64,000 nt of DNA from Rhodopirellula islandica (GTDB lineage: Bacteria; Planctomycetota; Planctomycetia; Pirellulales; Pirellulaceae), in the NCBI RefSeq assembly GCF_001027925.1, contig NZ_LECT01000007.1:369852-433851 (forward strand), given 5' to 3'. The notes beneath the pieces were generated by a model. The model was not told the DNA's origin. It saw only the letters and a list, made by a program, of their open reading frames with translations, and made no database searches. The position numbers were made by a program, and so were the translations under genes. Of the stretch, positions 39,479 to 49,013 are shown piece after piece. The stretch's first letter is position 1. Each line of letters opens with the position of its first letter.

Positions 39479-41982
39479 GAAATTCAATCTTCAAGCCGAT
39501 TCTTTGGTCAGTCGCGTTCTTGGCAGTGAGTTCCGGCATCGTCTCCCATGCCATTGCTGAAACGGCTGAGTCATCGATCGTGTGGTTGCCTCCGCAAATC
39601 AATCTGTCACACGCGGGTGATCTCCAGCGTGTCTCGCTGGCGGAGTCGAACGATGGCAATGCGGGAGCAGTGATCGATGACGTCGTCGTTGAGTCGTCGG
39701 GTCCAAACATCGTGCAAGTGATTGGGCAAACATTGCACGCGGTTTCCGATGGGACGGTGCAGGTGACAGCCACCACGAAGACCGGTGAAACCACCTCGAT
39801 CGAGGTGAACGTCAGCGGCACCGGCAAGCCCCATCCGTGGAGCTTTCGCAACGATGTCCAGAGCGTGCTCGCGAAACAGGGTTGCAACATGGGCGCGTGC
39901 CATGGTGCTTTGGCTGGCAAAGGAGGTTTTGTCTTATCGCTGCGAGGGTACGACAGCGACGCCGATTTTCGTTCGATCACTCGGCAGGCCCGCGGGCGTC
40001 GAATCGAAATGGCGGATCCGGGCCGCAGTTTGCTGCTCGCGAAACCGACCGGTGCATTGCCACACAAAGGCGGTCTGCGTTTGGACACGGATTCGCGAGA
40101 CTACGAGATTCTGGCTCAATGGATCGCAAGTGGGGCTGCGGCTCCCGCAGACGAAGATGCGTTGATCGAGCGGATCACGGTGACACCGGAAAATGCGAAG
40201 CTGGGTCTCGGCGATCGCTCGCAGGTCTTGGTGACCGCTCACTACAGCAATGGTGGTTCACGCGACGTGACGCATTGGGCACAGTTCACGGCCACGGACG
40301 AAGCCGTTGCGGGAGTCGACGAAAACGGTCGCGTTCAAATCAACGGCAGTGGTGAAGCCGCGGTGTTGGTTTGGTATGCCAGCAAAGTTGCTCTGGCTCG
40401 GATGACGGTCCCGTATCCGAATCAAGTCGAAACGCGTGTGTACGCGTCCGCACCGCGTCGCAATTTCATTGATAAACTGAACCTGCAGCAGCTTGAAACC
40501 TTGCAATTGCCGCCTTCGGATCGGTGTGACGACGCAAGCTTTCTTCGACGCGCGACACTGGACACGATTGGACGCCTGCCCACTCAGTCCGAACGCACTC
40601 ACTACTTCTCTTTGCCGGAGCACCAGCGTCGTGACGCCCTGATCGATCAGCTCTTGGCTGCCGAGTCGTTCACGGACTATTGGTCGTACAAGTGGTCCGA
40701 TGTGTTGGTCATCAACGGCAACAAACTGCGTCCCGTCGCGGTCAAGTCCTACTACGACTGGCTTCACGAGAGCGTCCGCACCAACAAGCCCTGGGACGTG
40801 CTGGTTCGAGAAATCTTGACTTCCACCGGCAGCAGTGCCACCAACGGAGCCACCAACTTTTTCGCGGTCAACCAAACGCCCGAGGAGATGACCGAAAGTG
40901 CGTGCCAGTCGTTCCTCGGACTCTCCATTGGATGTGCCAAGTGCCACAACCATCCACTTGAAAAATGGACCAACGACCAGTACTACGCGATGGCGAATCT
41001 GTTCTCGCGAGTGCGAGCAAAGGGCTGGGGCGGCGACTCTCGCAATGGCGATGGGCTGCGGCAATTGTACGTTTCAACCTCGGGGGAATTGGTTCAACCC
41101 AACCTCGGCAAGGCTCAACCGCCGGCCCCGCTGGATTCGGAGCCGATGGCATTTGATGACCCTCGCGACCGAAGGGAAGTTTTGGCGGAGTGGTTGACGG
41201 AACCGTCCAACCCATACTTCGCTCGCTCGATCACCAATCGCATTTGGGCCAACTACTTTGGGCGAGGTTTGGTCGAGCAGGTCGACGATCTCAGGCTCAG
41301 CAATCCGGCCAGCAACGAAACACTGCTGGACGCCGCCTCACAGCATTTGATCGATGCCCGGTTTGATCTCAAGACGTTGATGAGGACGATTCTGCAGAGC
41401 GAAACCTATCAACGCAGCAGTTTAAGCGTTGCGGGAAATCGGGAGGATCCAATGTATCTCAGCCACTATGCACCGCGACGTTTGATGGCGGAAGTCTTGC
41501 TGGATTCGATGGACCAAGTCCTGGGAACGTCGACCTCGTTCACCGAGATCGCTTTCGCAGGAGCCGACAAGCAGAAGACGGAGTTTTACCAGGCGGGAAC
41601 GCGAGCGATTGAGCTCTATGATTCAGCCGTGGATTCGTACTTTCTGAAGACGTTTGGCCGCAACCCTCGCGAAATTGTTTGTGAGTGCGAGCGGGATGCC
41701 GAGCCGTCGATGGTTCAGGTGTTGCATCTCTCCAATGGCGAAACCCTGAATCCAAAGTTGAACGATCCAGCGAGTCTGCCAAGTCTCGCGGCGACCGAAA
41801 GCTGGGGCCGTGACGAATACCTGGACACGCTTTTCCGACGGGCTTTGTCGCGAGTGCCAACCGCGGCGGAACGTCGATCTTTGGTGTCCGTCATGGAGGA
41901 ATACGGTGACGACCAAATCACTGCGATGCGAGACGTCGCCTGGAGCGTGTTGACCAGCGTTGAGTTCACTTACAACCACTGA
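39475..41982 (+). CDS. DUF1549/DUF1553 cytochrome-like protein with Ig-like domains
   Basis: Protein of 835 aa starting with GTG in a 4-bp overlap (gtga) with the DUF1501 stop, so translation is coupled. Signal peptide at residues 1-30. A BIG2-type Ig-like domain (about 37-115) precedes an unusual heme-like motif CNMGACH (C137, C142, H143; C-x4-CH). A second Ig-like domain spans about 222-302, then DUF1549 with YWSYKWSDVLVINGNKLRPV, a canonical CAKCH, and DUF1553 with NRIWANYFGRGLVEQVDD. It is probably a periplasmic protein partnering DUF1501; the heme load needs direct proof. Confidence 0.92.
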   Translation: MRNSIFKPILWSVAFLAVSSGIVSHAIAETAESSIVWLPPQINLSHAGDLQRVSLAESNDGNAGAVIDDVVVESSGPNIVQVIGQTLHAVSDGTVQVTATTKTGETTSIEVNVSGTGKPHPWSFRNDVQSVLAKQGCNMGACHGALAGKGGFVLSLRGYDSDADFRSITRQARGRRIEMADPGRSLLLAKPTGALPHKGGLRLDTDSRDYEILAQWIASGAAAPADEDALIERITVTPENAKLGLGDRSQVLVTAHYSNGGSRDVTHWAQFTATDEAVAGVDENGRVQINGSGEAAVLVWYASKVALARMTVPYPNQVETRVYASAPRRNFIDKLNLQQLETLQLPPSDRCDDASFLRRATLDTIGRLPTQSERTHYFSLPEHQRRDALIDQLLAAESFTDYWSYKWSDVLVINGNKLRPVAVKSYYDWLHESVRTNKPWDVLVREILTSTGSSATNGATNFFAVNQTPEEMTESACQSFLGLSIGCAKCHNHPLEKWTNDQYYAMANLFSRVRAKGWGGDSRNGDGLRQLYVSTSGELVQPNLGKAQPPAPLDSEPMAFDDPRDRREVLAEWLTEPSNPYFARSITNRIWANYFGRGLVEQVDDLRLSNPASNETLLDAASQHLIDARFDLKTLMRTILQSETYQRSSLSVAGNREDPMYLSHYAPRRLMAEVLLDSMDQVLGTSTSFTEIAFAGADKQKTEFYQAGTRAIELYDSAVDSYFLKTFGRNPREIVCECERDAEPSMVQVLHLSNGETLNPKLNDPASLPSLAATESWGRDEYLDTLFRRALSRVPTAAERRSLVSVMEEYGDDQITAMRDVAWSVLTSVEFTYNH

Positions 41983-41991
41983 GGCAATTTG

Positions 41992-44772
41992 ATGATGCGA
42001 ATATTCTGCCTCCCATTGGTGTTGGCCTTTTGCTGCTGTCCGGGAAGATCCTTGGCGGTTGATTTCGCCGAAGACGTGGCTCCGATCTTGCAAACGTATT
42101 GCGTCGGCTGTCACGCCGAGGATGACGCGCAAGGCGGATTGGCAATGGACACGCATGCCTCGTTGATGAACGGCGGTGAATCAGGGTTGGCACTCACGCC
42201 TGGGGTGGCCTCCAGCAGCCGGATGTTTCTGATGGCGTCGGGTAAGCTGGAACCGGTCATGCCGCCCGATGACATGGAAGGTCCGAGCGAAGAGGAATTG
42301 GCGATTCTTGCCGAGTGGATTGAAAACGGCGCCGAGGGGCCTGAGGGCGAGATGCCAATTCGGCGTGCTTTGAAGACGCCGAAGATTGCAACTGCCAGTC
42401 ATGTTGCCCTTCCAGTGACAGCGATCGCGCAGTCCGCGGACGGAGCATGGCAAGCGACGGCACGTTTCGGTTCGATCACCTTGGTCCATCAAGTCAGTGG
42501 TGAATGGAAGCAGATCACGAACGAGCTTGGGAAAATCAATTCACTCTCATTCAACCAGGATGGCTCGCAGCTCCTGGCTGCCTCGGGGCTGACAGGCGGG
42601 TACGGACAAGCCACCTTGTTCAACGTGGCCGATGGAACAGTGAAGCACGAACTCATGGGGCACGACGATGTGCTTTATGCCGCCAAGTTTTCGCCCGATG
42701 GAAAGCGAATTGCTACCGCGGGCTATGACAGGAAAATCCTGATTTGGGATGCGATCTCCGGCGAGATGACTCGGGAATTGGTCGGTCACAACGGGGCGAT
42801 CTTTGATCTCGCGTTTTCTCCTGATGGCGGGCTGTTGATCTCGGCGTGTGCGGACGAAACAGCCAAGGTGTGGCATGTCGAATCAGGTGAGCGTCTGGAC
42901 ACGCTCAGCCAGCCTGAAGGCGAAGTCAACTGCGTGCTGTTTTCCAAGGACGGCCGGTGGATGTTGGCGGGCAGTGCCGACAATCGACTGCGTGTTTGGC
43001 AATTGATTTCCAAGGATGGACCCGCGATCAACCCGATTGTGCAAACTCGGTTTGTTGATGAATCGCCGATCGCTCGAATGGCGTTGACTCCGGATGGGCA
43101 TGGCTTGGTGATTCTCAGCGAAGCCGGCAATGCGAAAGTGCTTCGCACGGACGATTGGTCCGTGGTGGGGGCAATGAAACCACTGGGCGAGACTCCCAGC
43201 GACTTGGTCGTCTCCGCCGATGGAGCGAATGCGAGCATTTCGTTGATGGATGGACGGGTGGTGGAACGCCGGTTGCCTGGCATGGGGCACCAGGGCGTCG
43301 AATCGAAAGGGACATCGTTGGATCCGGTTTATCTGGATTTAGGACCGCTGGTCACGTTGGAGGAGTCTGGATTGTCATTCAAAGATGGAATCGCGAGTGT
43401 TCCGCGTGGCGTCCAAGTGACAGGGACGCTGGCAGCAGAAGGGCAAGCAGATTGCTATCGGTTTTCTGCTCGCCGTGGTGAGGCTTGGGTGATCGAAGCG
43501 GATGCCACCTCCGGGGACTTGGATCCAAAAATCATGGTGCTGGACGAAGCGGGGCAACCGTTGTCGCGAGCCAGGCTGCAGGCCGTTCGAGACACGTACT
43601 TCACTTTCCGCGGCAAGAACAGCAACCAAGTCAATGACTTTCGGTTGTTCGGATGGCAGGAGATCGGTTTGAACCAATACCTGTACTCCAACGGCGAAGT
43701 CACCCGGACCTGGCGACATCCGCGTGGCCCTGACTCAGGATTCGATGTCTATCCCGGTTCTGGGAATCGTCTGACCTACTTTGGCACGACGCATACAACG
43801 CATGCTCTGGGGGAACCCGCTTACGTTGTCCGAGAATTGGGAGTCCAGGAAGAACCGGAGCCCAACGGTCTGCCTGTGTTCGAAGTCTTTTATGAAAACG
43901 ACGATGACCCAAGCCGGATCGCAGGGAAGTCGAGTCGCCTGCAATTTGTCGCCCCGCGTGATGGGGAGTTCACGGTTTGTGTCCGCGACACCCGCGGCCA
44001 TTTTGCAGAGGACTTTCAGTACCGATTGCGAATCCGACCGTCGGCTCCCTCTTACGTCGCGTCGATGGGGAGCATGAACCCCAAGCTTCTTCCCGGGGCT
44101 GGCCGAAAGATCGATTTGAAGATTCAACGCATCGACGGGTTTGATGGACCTGTCTCATTCGAAATCGGTGACCTGCCTTCAGGGTGGCATTCCAATTTTC
44201 CCGTCGTCATTGAGCCCAATCAGTTTTCTGCCGAAGGATTGATTTTTGTGCCCGAAGGGCTCGAGGCACCGTCGGAGCCCGTTGATCTGCAGCTCATCGC
44301 CTCCGCCGAAATTCTGAATCGTCGCGTCGAGAGGAAGGCAGGCACGATCCAAGGGTTGACCATGGGCGCGCCACCGAGCGTGATTCCGATGATCCAACCC
44401 ATCGGTCGAGATGTCCCAGGCAACGAAGACTGGACGCTGGTGATTCCGCGAGGCACCACGGTCTCGGCACGCATCGTCCTGCGACGTGGCGAGGATGCGA
44501 AAGGCAACGTGAACAAGGGGGAGGTTCGGTTTGGGAAAGAGGGCAGCGGTCACAATGCGGCCCACGGCGTGTACGTCGACAACATCGGCTTGAGCGGATT
44601 GCTTGTGCTTCCGAATGAAAACGAACGAGAGTTCTTTATCACCGCGGATCCCGTTGCTACGCCGGGAAAACGTTCGTTTTTCTTGCTCTCTGAACAGGAA
44701 GGCGGGGTCGCCAGTTTCCCAATCACGGTCGAAATTCGCGACGTCTCTGCACTCAGCGCGTTCCAGGATTGA
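41992..44772 (+). CDS. WD40-repeat planctomycete cytochrome protein
   Basis: Protein of about 926 aa; ATG at 41992 (or 41995), 9 bp after the upstream stop, so same transcript. Signal peptide, then a PSCyt1 domain with heme motif CVGCH (about residues 37-41). WD40 propeller repeats follow at about 130-430 ([54 protein letters not shown]). Then come a PPC-type beta domain near 480-560 ([17 protein letters not shown], typical of subtilisin pre-peptidase C-terminal domains) and further beta-sandwich regions. It is likely a periplasmic scaffold working with the two preceding products. Confidence 0.92.
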   Translation: MMRIFCLPLVLAFCCCPGRSLAVDFAEDVAPILQTYCVGCHAEDDAQGGLAMDTHASLMNGGESGLALTPGVASSSRMFLMASGKLEPVMPPDDMEGPSEEELAILAEWIENGAEGPEGEMPIRRALKTPKIATASHVALPVTAIAQSADGAWQATARFGSITLVHQVSGEWKQITNELGKINSLSFNQDGSQLLAASGLTGGYGQATLFNVADGTVKHELMGHDDVLYAAKFSPDGKRIATAGYDRKILIWDAISGEMTRELVGHNGAIFDLAFSPDGGLLISACADETAKVWHVESGERLDTLSQPEGEVNCVLFSKDGRWMLAGSADNRLRVWQLISKDGPAINPIVQTRFVDESPIARMALTPDGHGLVILSEAGNAKVLRTDDWSVVGAMKPLGETPSDLVVSADGANASISLMDGRVVERRLPGMGHQGVESKGTSLDPVYLDLGPLVTLEESGLSFKDGIASVPRGVQVTGTLAAEGQADCYRFSARRGEAWVIEADATSGDLDPKIMVLDEAGQPLSRARLQAVRDTYFTFRGKNSNQVNDFRLFGWQEIGLNQYLYSNGEVTRTWRHPRGPDSGFDVYPGSGNRLTYFGTTHTTHALGEPAYVVRELGVQEEPEPNGLPVFEVFYENDDDPSRIAGKSSRLQFVAPRDGEFTVCVRDTRGHFAEDFQYRLRIRPSAPSYVASMGSMNPKLLPGAGRKIDLKIQRIDGFDGPVSFEIGDLPSGWHSNFPVVIEPNQFSAEGLIFVPEGLEAPSEPVDLQLIASAEILNRRVERKAGTIQGLTMGAPPSVIPMIQPIGRDVPGNEDWTLVIPRGTTVSARIVLRRGEDAKGNVNKGEVRFGKEGSGHNAAHGVYVDNIGLSGLLVLPNENEREFFITADPVATPGKRSFFLLSEQEGGVASFPITVEIRDVSALSAFQD

Positions 44773-44894
44773 ACTTTTGGGCGTCCATCTGCATCCAAAC
44801 GCCAGCAGCCATTCGGGGAATTGATTCTCGATCTCCCACGAAATACATAGGAGCAGCGTTGAGTTTGCAAAACCGATCCCTGGGTGACCAAGAA

Positions 44895-45881
44895 ATGTCC
44901 ATTCTCCATCGAATCGGAATCTGTGTCGCTTTCTCGCTGAGTTGCTGTTCGGCAATGCAACCGCTGGAAGCCGCCACGTTCGCGAACTTTTCAGCGGCTC
45001 GGCACAACCGATTTCTGGGTGACGATTCGCTCAATCCAAATTTCTGGTTGGACCATTCGTTGCTCACCGGAGTCGCGGTTCAGCGAGCCGTGCTGATCAC
45101 TCCGCTGCACTACGTGACCGCAACTCATACGGGAATGATCAATCCGACGTTTGTAGCCGCTGATGGGACTCGCCACACTTACACAGCGGGGGCCTCGACT
45201 GTGTTGCAAACAACATTGCAAAATGATTTTGAGCTGGAAAGCGGGACAACACTCATGGCGGGAACAGTTCACAACAGCGATTTGTTGCTGGTGACATTGG
45301 AGGCTCCCGTACCGGCGAGCGATGGAATCACCCCTTTGCCGGTTTTGGGAGGTGGGTACTTGGACATGCTGGGCAGGAGCATGATCGTTCAAGGCCAAAA
45401 CTCACAATTCGGTTCCGACACGATTGACGCGACTCAGACGGTGGAACTCAACACCGGTGCAATCACCGAGTCGGTGATTTATCGATGGGATGATCCATTG
45501 GGTGGGGGCGGTCTGGATGAACTCACCTTGGTTGGCGGTGACTCGGGCGAAGGCTCGTTCGTTGAACATGGCGGGCAGTACGTGTTCACCGGAACCAACA
45601 TGGGAATCGCGACGGATTCGGAAACGATGGAGAAGTTTAGCTTCAATAACTTTGTTTCGCCCTACGTGGATTTGATTGCGGCAGAAGTCTCCGCCGATGG
45701 CTATTCGATCACCGTCGTCGCGGTGCCGGAGCCATCCATGACTTGGGCGATGCTTACAGCGCTGGGCTTTGGATGGGCGCAACGACGTACCAGGCGATCC
45801 CGATCGCGTGGACAAGTGACGCAAGCAGTACCATCAGGTGCCACACCGCATGCAAGTACGGGGCTCTTCGATCGTTCATGA
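44895..45881 (+). CDS. Trypsin-like serine protease with PEP-CTERM anchor
   Basis: Protein of 328 aa from the ATG at 44895, giving a signal peptide (residues 1-25, ending PLEAA). A degraded S1-type triad can be read: His in YVTATHTGM, Asp in HNSDLLLVTLEAP, and Ser in GGDSGEGSF, so a chymotrypsin-fold protease is likely. Near the C-terminus VPEPSMTWAMLTALGFGWAQ followed by RRTRRSRSR is a PEP-CTERM sorting signal for exosortase processing. Unusually, about 20 further residues follow the basic cluster, and the last 128 bp overlap the convergent hemolysin III gene. Confidence 0.78.
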   Translation: MSILHRIGICVAFSLSCCSAMQPLEAATFANFSAARHNRFLGDDSLNPNFWLDHSLLTGVAVQRAVLITPLHYVTATHTGMINPTFVAADGTRHTYTAGASTVLQTTLQNDFELESGTTLMAGTVHNSDLLLVTLEAPVPASDGITPLPVLGGGYLDMLGRSMIVQGQNSQFGSDTIDATQTVELNTGAITESVIYRWDDPLGGGGLDELTLVGGDSGEGSFVEHGGQYVFTGTNMGIATDSETMEKFSFNNFVSPYVDLIAAEVSADGYSITVVAVPEPSMTWAMLTALGFGWAQRRTRRSRSRGQVTQAVPSGATPHASTGLFDRS

Positions 45882-46413
45882 GGAAGATGGTGCCCACACT
45901 GTAAAGCACTCCGCCAATGAACATGGCATAGGCAAGTTCAACGGGCACATTTGCGATCAACGGGATGGCGGGCAACCATCCCAGTAACAAGTACGACACC
46001 ACACTGATCGAATGCAGCCGATGCATTCGCACCGCCTTGTTGAAGAACCCAGCCAGAGCCGCCACCCACATCGCGGTGAGCAAGGGAACACGCCAACCGC
46101 TTGGTGAATACGCATAGGCGATCGGCGTGTATGTTCCGATGATCATCAGGTAGATCGCGGCTTGGTCACAGGCACGGAAACGGTCCACCCAAGGACGCTT
46201 CAAAAACACGTGCGACAACGTCGAGCAAACAAACGTTGTGACAACCGAAGCGGCGTAGACGCCGCAGGCAATCGCCAGGCCAGGATCGCCTGCCGATGAC
46301 CTCACGAGCCAAGCTCCAACACCACACCAGAGAACCGCCGACAATCCGTGAGTCCACGCGTTCGCCCATTCTTGCTCGGGCTGAATCGGTGGTGCATCCA
46401 AGGTGTGGTTCAA
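45754..46413 (-). CDS. Hemolysin III / PAQR family membrane protein
   Basis: Protein of 219 aa with seven predicted hydrophobic segments and the family motifs STLSHVF, DQAAIYLMIIGTYTP and HAVWHLMVLLASLVH, whose Ser/Asp/His residues form the putative metal site of the PAQR superfamily. It is an inner-membrane protein, probably hydrolytic or lipid-related rather than a true hemolysin. Its start lies 4 bp after the esterase stop, so the two are co-transcribed. Its 3' end overlaps the convergent protease gene by 128 bp. Confidence 0.92.
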   Translation of the reverse strand: MNHTLDAPPIQPEQEWANAWTHGLSAVLWCGVGAWLVRSSAGDPGLAIACGVYAASVVTTFVCSTLSHVFLKRPWVDRFRACDQAAIYLMIIGTYTPIAYAYSPSGWRVPLLTAMWVAALAGFFNKAVRMHRLHSISVVSYLLLGWLPAIPLIANVPVELAYAMFIGGVLYSVGTIFLMNDRRAPYLHAVWHLMVLLASLVHAIGIAWYVVAPIQSPAL

Positions 46414-46417
46414 CGTT

Positions 46418-47344
46418 TTAGTTTCCTGTTAGAAGGTTTTCGTCACGCAGCCAGCGCAGACAGAGTTCGGGCCAAAGGTCGTCGGCTCGACCGTCCATTC
46501 GTCCGCCGAAACCGTGCCCGCTTCCGGTGAACACGTGCAGTGCCGACGGCACCCCCGCGTTGTGCAGTTGGGTGAACATGGTCACGCAGTTCATGACTGT
46601 CAGACGATCATTTTCTCCATGGACCAAGAACATCGGAGGTGAGTTCTCGTTGATCTCAAATCCGTCCAGTTCCGTGGGTGAATCCTCTTTGACCAACCAA
46701 GCGGGATAGATCAGACAAGCGAAATCGGGAAGCTGGATCTTTTGGTCATGCTCATCGATGGCTTCGTACTGACGTTCTGTGATTGTCGCTGCGCGGCATG
46801 CCGCTTGACCACCGGCAGAAAATCCCATCACACCAACCTGATCGGGGGCGTTGCCCGTGACCTTGCCTGCCCGAATCAGGGCGATTGAACGTTGGATGTC
46901 TTGGACGGGCGGCTTCCATTTGGGATCCATCGAACGAGTTGGAACGCGGTACTTCAAAACCACACTGGTCACACCGCCGGCGACCAGTTGCTCAGCGATT
47001 TCGGTGCCTTCCAAGTCCCAAGCCAGAATCGAGAACCCACCCCCTGGGCAGATGACCATCACAGTCTTGGAAGGATCGCCATTCTCATCTTTCGCCGGAA
47101 AGACGTGCATTTCAGGAGTGGACACATTTCCCAGGCGAATCAACCGTCGACCACCGACTTGATTGTCGGTTGGTTTGGTGAAGTCACTTTCTGGTTCGGT
47201 GGGCGCGTCCCATTTCGGTGCTGCGGAGGGCCAAACGGCAACCACATCGGCGGGCTCCGCGCCGAAACAGGTGGTGGCCATCAGCAGGGCGGTCAGGGCG
47301 ACGCTCCAAAGTCTGTTTTGATTGATCAAGCGATTGGTTTTCAT
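46418..47344 (-). CDS. Secreted alpha/beta hydrolase (acetyl esterase-like)
   Basis: Protein of 308 aa; the ATG at 47344 gives a signal peptide (about residues 1-28, ending TTCFGAEP). Esterase/lipase features: oxyanion motif VICPGGGFSILAWDLEGTE, nucleophile elbow GFSAGGQAA, acid region VHGENDRLT, and the catalytic His in GSGHGFGG. The pattern fits xylan/glycan acetyl esterases of the BD-FAE/Axe type. First in a two-gene unit with the hemolysin III gene; 64 bp separate it from the M41-like gene upstream. Confidence 0.88.
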   Translation of the reverse strand: MKTNRLINQNRLWSVALTALLMATTCFGAEPADVVAVWPSAAPKWDAPTEPESDFTKPTDNQVGGRRLIRLGNVSTPEMHVFPAKDENGDPSKTVMVICPGGGFSILAWDLEGTEIAEQLVAGGVTSVVLKYRVPTRSMDPKWKPPVQDIQRSIALIRAGKVTGNAPDQVGVMGFSAGGQAACRAATITERQYEAIDEHDQKIQLPDFACLIYPAWLVKEDSPTELDGFEINENSPPMFLVHGENDRLTVMNCVTMFTQLHNAGVPSALHVFTGSGHGFGGRMDGRADDLWPELCLRWLRDENLLTGN

Positions 47345-47408
47345 GGCAGGCAAATCCGTGGGGAGAACACTTTCGGAGAACAGGTCGACATCGTAACTCA
47401 TGCGTTGT

Positions 47409-47978
47409 TCACGCGCGGCTCCACCAGAAACGGACCAGATCCGCGACCTGTTCGCCTTCGATTTCATCACCCAGCATCAGTTCGTCAGCCAGCGCCGCGA
47501 TCGCCGACCAGCAGGGATCCGCGGCGACGATTTTTCGCAACCGATTGACCGCTTCCCGCAACAATTGAACTTGCTGTGCCGCCTGTGGCTTGATCGCCGC
47601 TGCACACAGCTGGGCTTGTCGCCAATCACTGGCCCATGTTCGGACGTCCAGTAAATCCTCGTCCCCACTTTGGTACACAAATTCCGCAACTGGTCCGGCA
47701 AGAATCGTCAACAATTCACGTTGCCTTTGCCAGCTGTCGCTCGGGTCAACCCGCCCCCAGTTGACGATGCAGTCACCAAAACGGTGCGGCATCCCGTCGT
47801 CCTCGTCATCGAACATGGACGCTTGCGACAGGGTCACGCGGTCGATCTGTGCTCCCAAAGCGCAGCCCACGATCGCGTGACCCGCCTCGTGGTAGGCGGT
47901 CACCAACTCGTCTTCGTCGTCTGCCCAAGTCCAGTCCATCAACCATTCATCGTGCTGGTGTTTCGTTGCCACGGTCAT
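47409..47978 (-). CDS. Stand-alone FtsH-type (M41-like) metallopeptidase
   Basis: Protein of 189 aa, no signal peptide or membrane segment, probably cytosolic. It contains the zinc motif HEAGH (about residues 30-34) in TAYHEAGHAIVGCALGA, as in the peptidase domain of FtsH. A later SGDEDLLDVRTWASDWRQAQ resembles the FtsH segment providing the third metal ligand. The AAA ATPase module is absent, so unfolding would depend on another protein or substrates are already loose. The start may be M1 or M14. Same direction as the esterase and hemolysin III genes. Confidence 0.8.
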   Translation of the reverse strand: MTVATKHQHDEWLMDWTWADDEDELVTAYHEAGHAIVGCALGAQIDRVTLSQASMFDDEDDGMPHRFGDCIVNWGRVDPSDSWQRQRELLTILAGPVAEFVYQSGDEDLLDVRTWASDWRQAQLCAAAIKPQAAQQVQLLREAVNRLRKIVAADPCWSAIAALADELMLGDEIEGEQVADLVRFWWSRA

Positions 47979-48051
47979 CGTAGCGATGACGATTGATTTG
48001 CACGACCTGCCCGAGATCGATTGCAGTCGCGAAGGGAGCGGCGCACGAAAA

Positions 48052-48084
48052 AACCGCCGCGAGTGAGCAACACTTGCGGCGGTT
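48052..48084 (-). terminator. Rho-independent terminator
   Basis: Stem aaccgccgcgagtg (48052-48065) pairs with cacttgcggcggtt (48071-48084) over a 5-nt loop. Read on the minus strand it is followed by a run of T (48048-48053). It terminates the secreted protein gene at 48130-48681. Confidence 0.85.
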
Positions 48085-48129
48085 CATGTGGATTGATCGA
48101 GAAGCTCGGAGGCCAAGCTTCCAATCGAA

Positions 48130-48681
48130 CTAGTTCAGCATTTGCTTGACTTCGGACATCACAGCTGCGACGTCGACCTTGTCAGCGTCGAATTCGTGAC
48201 GAGCAACAACTTGTGAGTCGTTGGCGATCACGATCGTGACTTGAGCGTCGGACAGTTTGTAGTTGGCTGGACCGTTCTTGTCCTTGGCAACGACGATTGG
48301 CACGTTCTTGGCGGCCATTTTCTTGCCTTCGCCTTTGAGGCTATCAGCTTTATCGCCGAACAGCGTGACGAAACCCTTCAGTTGTGAATCACCGTTGGCA
48401 GCCACAGCGGAATCGATCTCTTTGACCAACTTCGCGACAGGCTCACCGGTTTGGCGTGCGAAAACCATGACCATGGGGCGTGAGCCGTACTTGCAGCGAT
48501 AGCAAAGAGCTTCGCCGGCTTCGACACCATCATCTTCAGCGCCAGCGACTTTGGTCACGTAGAACGCGCCGATTGGGTCGCCCTGGCAGAGTCCTTTGTC
48601 GGCGGTGGCAGGGTCTGCGGCGAACGCAGCGGGAATTGCCATTGCACAGGCCAAGGCGGCAGTCAAAAACAAACGCGACAT
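48130..48681 (-). CDS. Secreted protein with CxxC motif, possibly thioredoxin-like
   Basis: Protein of 183 aa from the ATG at 48681, with a signal peptide (residues 1-21, ending PAAFAAD). The mature part has GLCQGDPIGAFYVTKVAG and CYRCKYGSRPMVMVFAR, an arrangement like a peroxiredoxin/thioredoxin-fold protein with a CxxC. A beta-strand pattern (VPIVVAKDKNGP, VTIVIANDSQVV) supports this fold, so a periplasmic redox role is possible but unproven. Single gene with its own terminator. Confidence 0.78.
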   Translation of the reverse strand: MSRLFLTAALACAMAIPAAFAADPATADKGLCQGDPIGAFYVTKVAGAEDDGVEAGEALCYRCKYGSRPMVMVFARQTGEPVAKLVKEIDSAVAANGDSQLKGFVTLFGDKADSLKGEGKKMAAKNVPIVVAKDKNGPANYKLSDAQVTIVIANDSQVVARHEFDADKVDVAAVMSEVKQMLN

Positions 48682-49013
48682 CAAGCTTCTCCGTTTGAAG
48701 CGAGGATACTTTGCGAGGCCAGGCAGAAATGCCCGAGATTCCTCGCGAGGGGAACAAGTACAGTGTGTGGGAAATGACGATTGGACCAATTGGTCCGCCA
48801 TTGCTGGCACCCGACCCGCGAGAAAAATTTGCGACTTGGGTGACCACGTCCAATTATTCTATCCTCCATGCGATGCGGCTAGTGAGGATCGCTCCGATTG
48901 TATCGTGTTGTTCCCCAACAATGGGCTCAATCTGATGGCAAGGTTTCCCCCAAACGCACAATTGCGTTGAAAGTTACAGCGTGTACCTGCTCCTTCCCTG
49001 TTAGGAATTTCCA
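48682..49013. promoter_or_regulatory. Divergent intergenic region
   Basis: 332 bp between the divergent secreted-protein gene and the Cys-rich gene. AT-rich patches occur near 48830-48865 and 48895-48905, but no confident promoter pair. No gene or repeat recognised. Confidence 0.4.
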
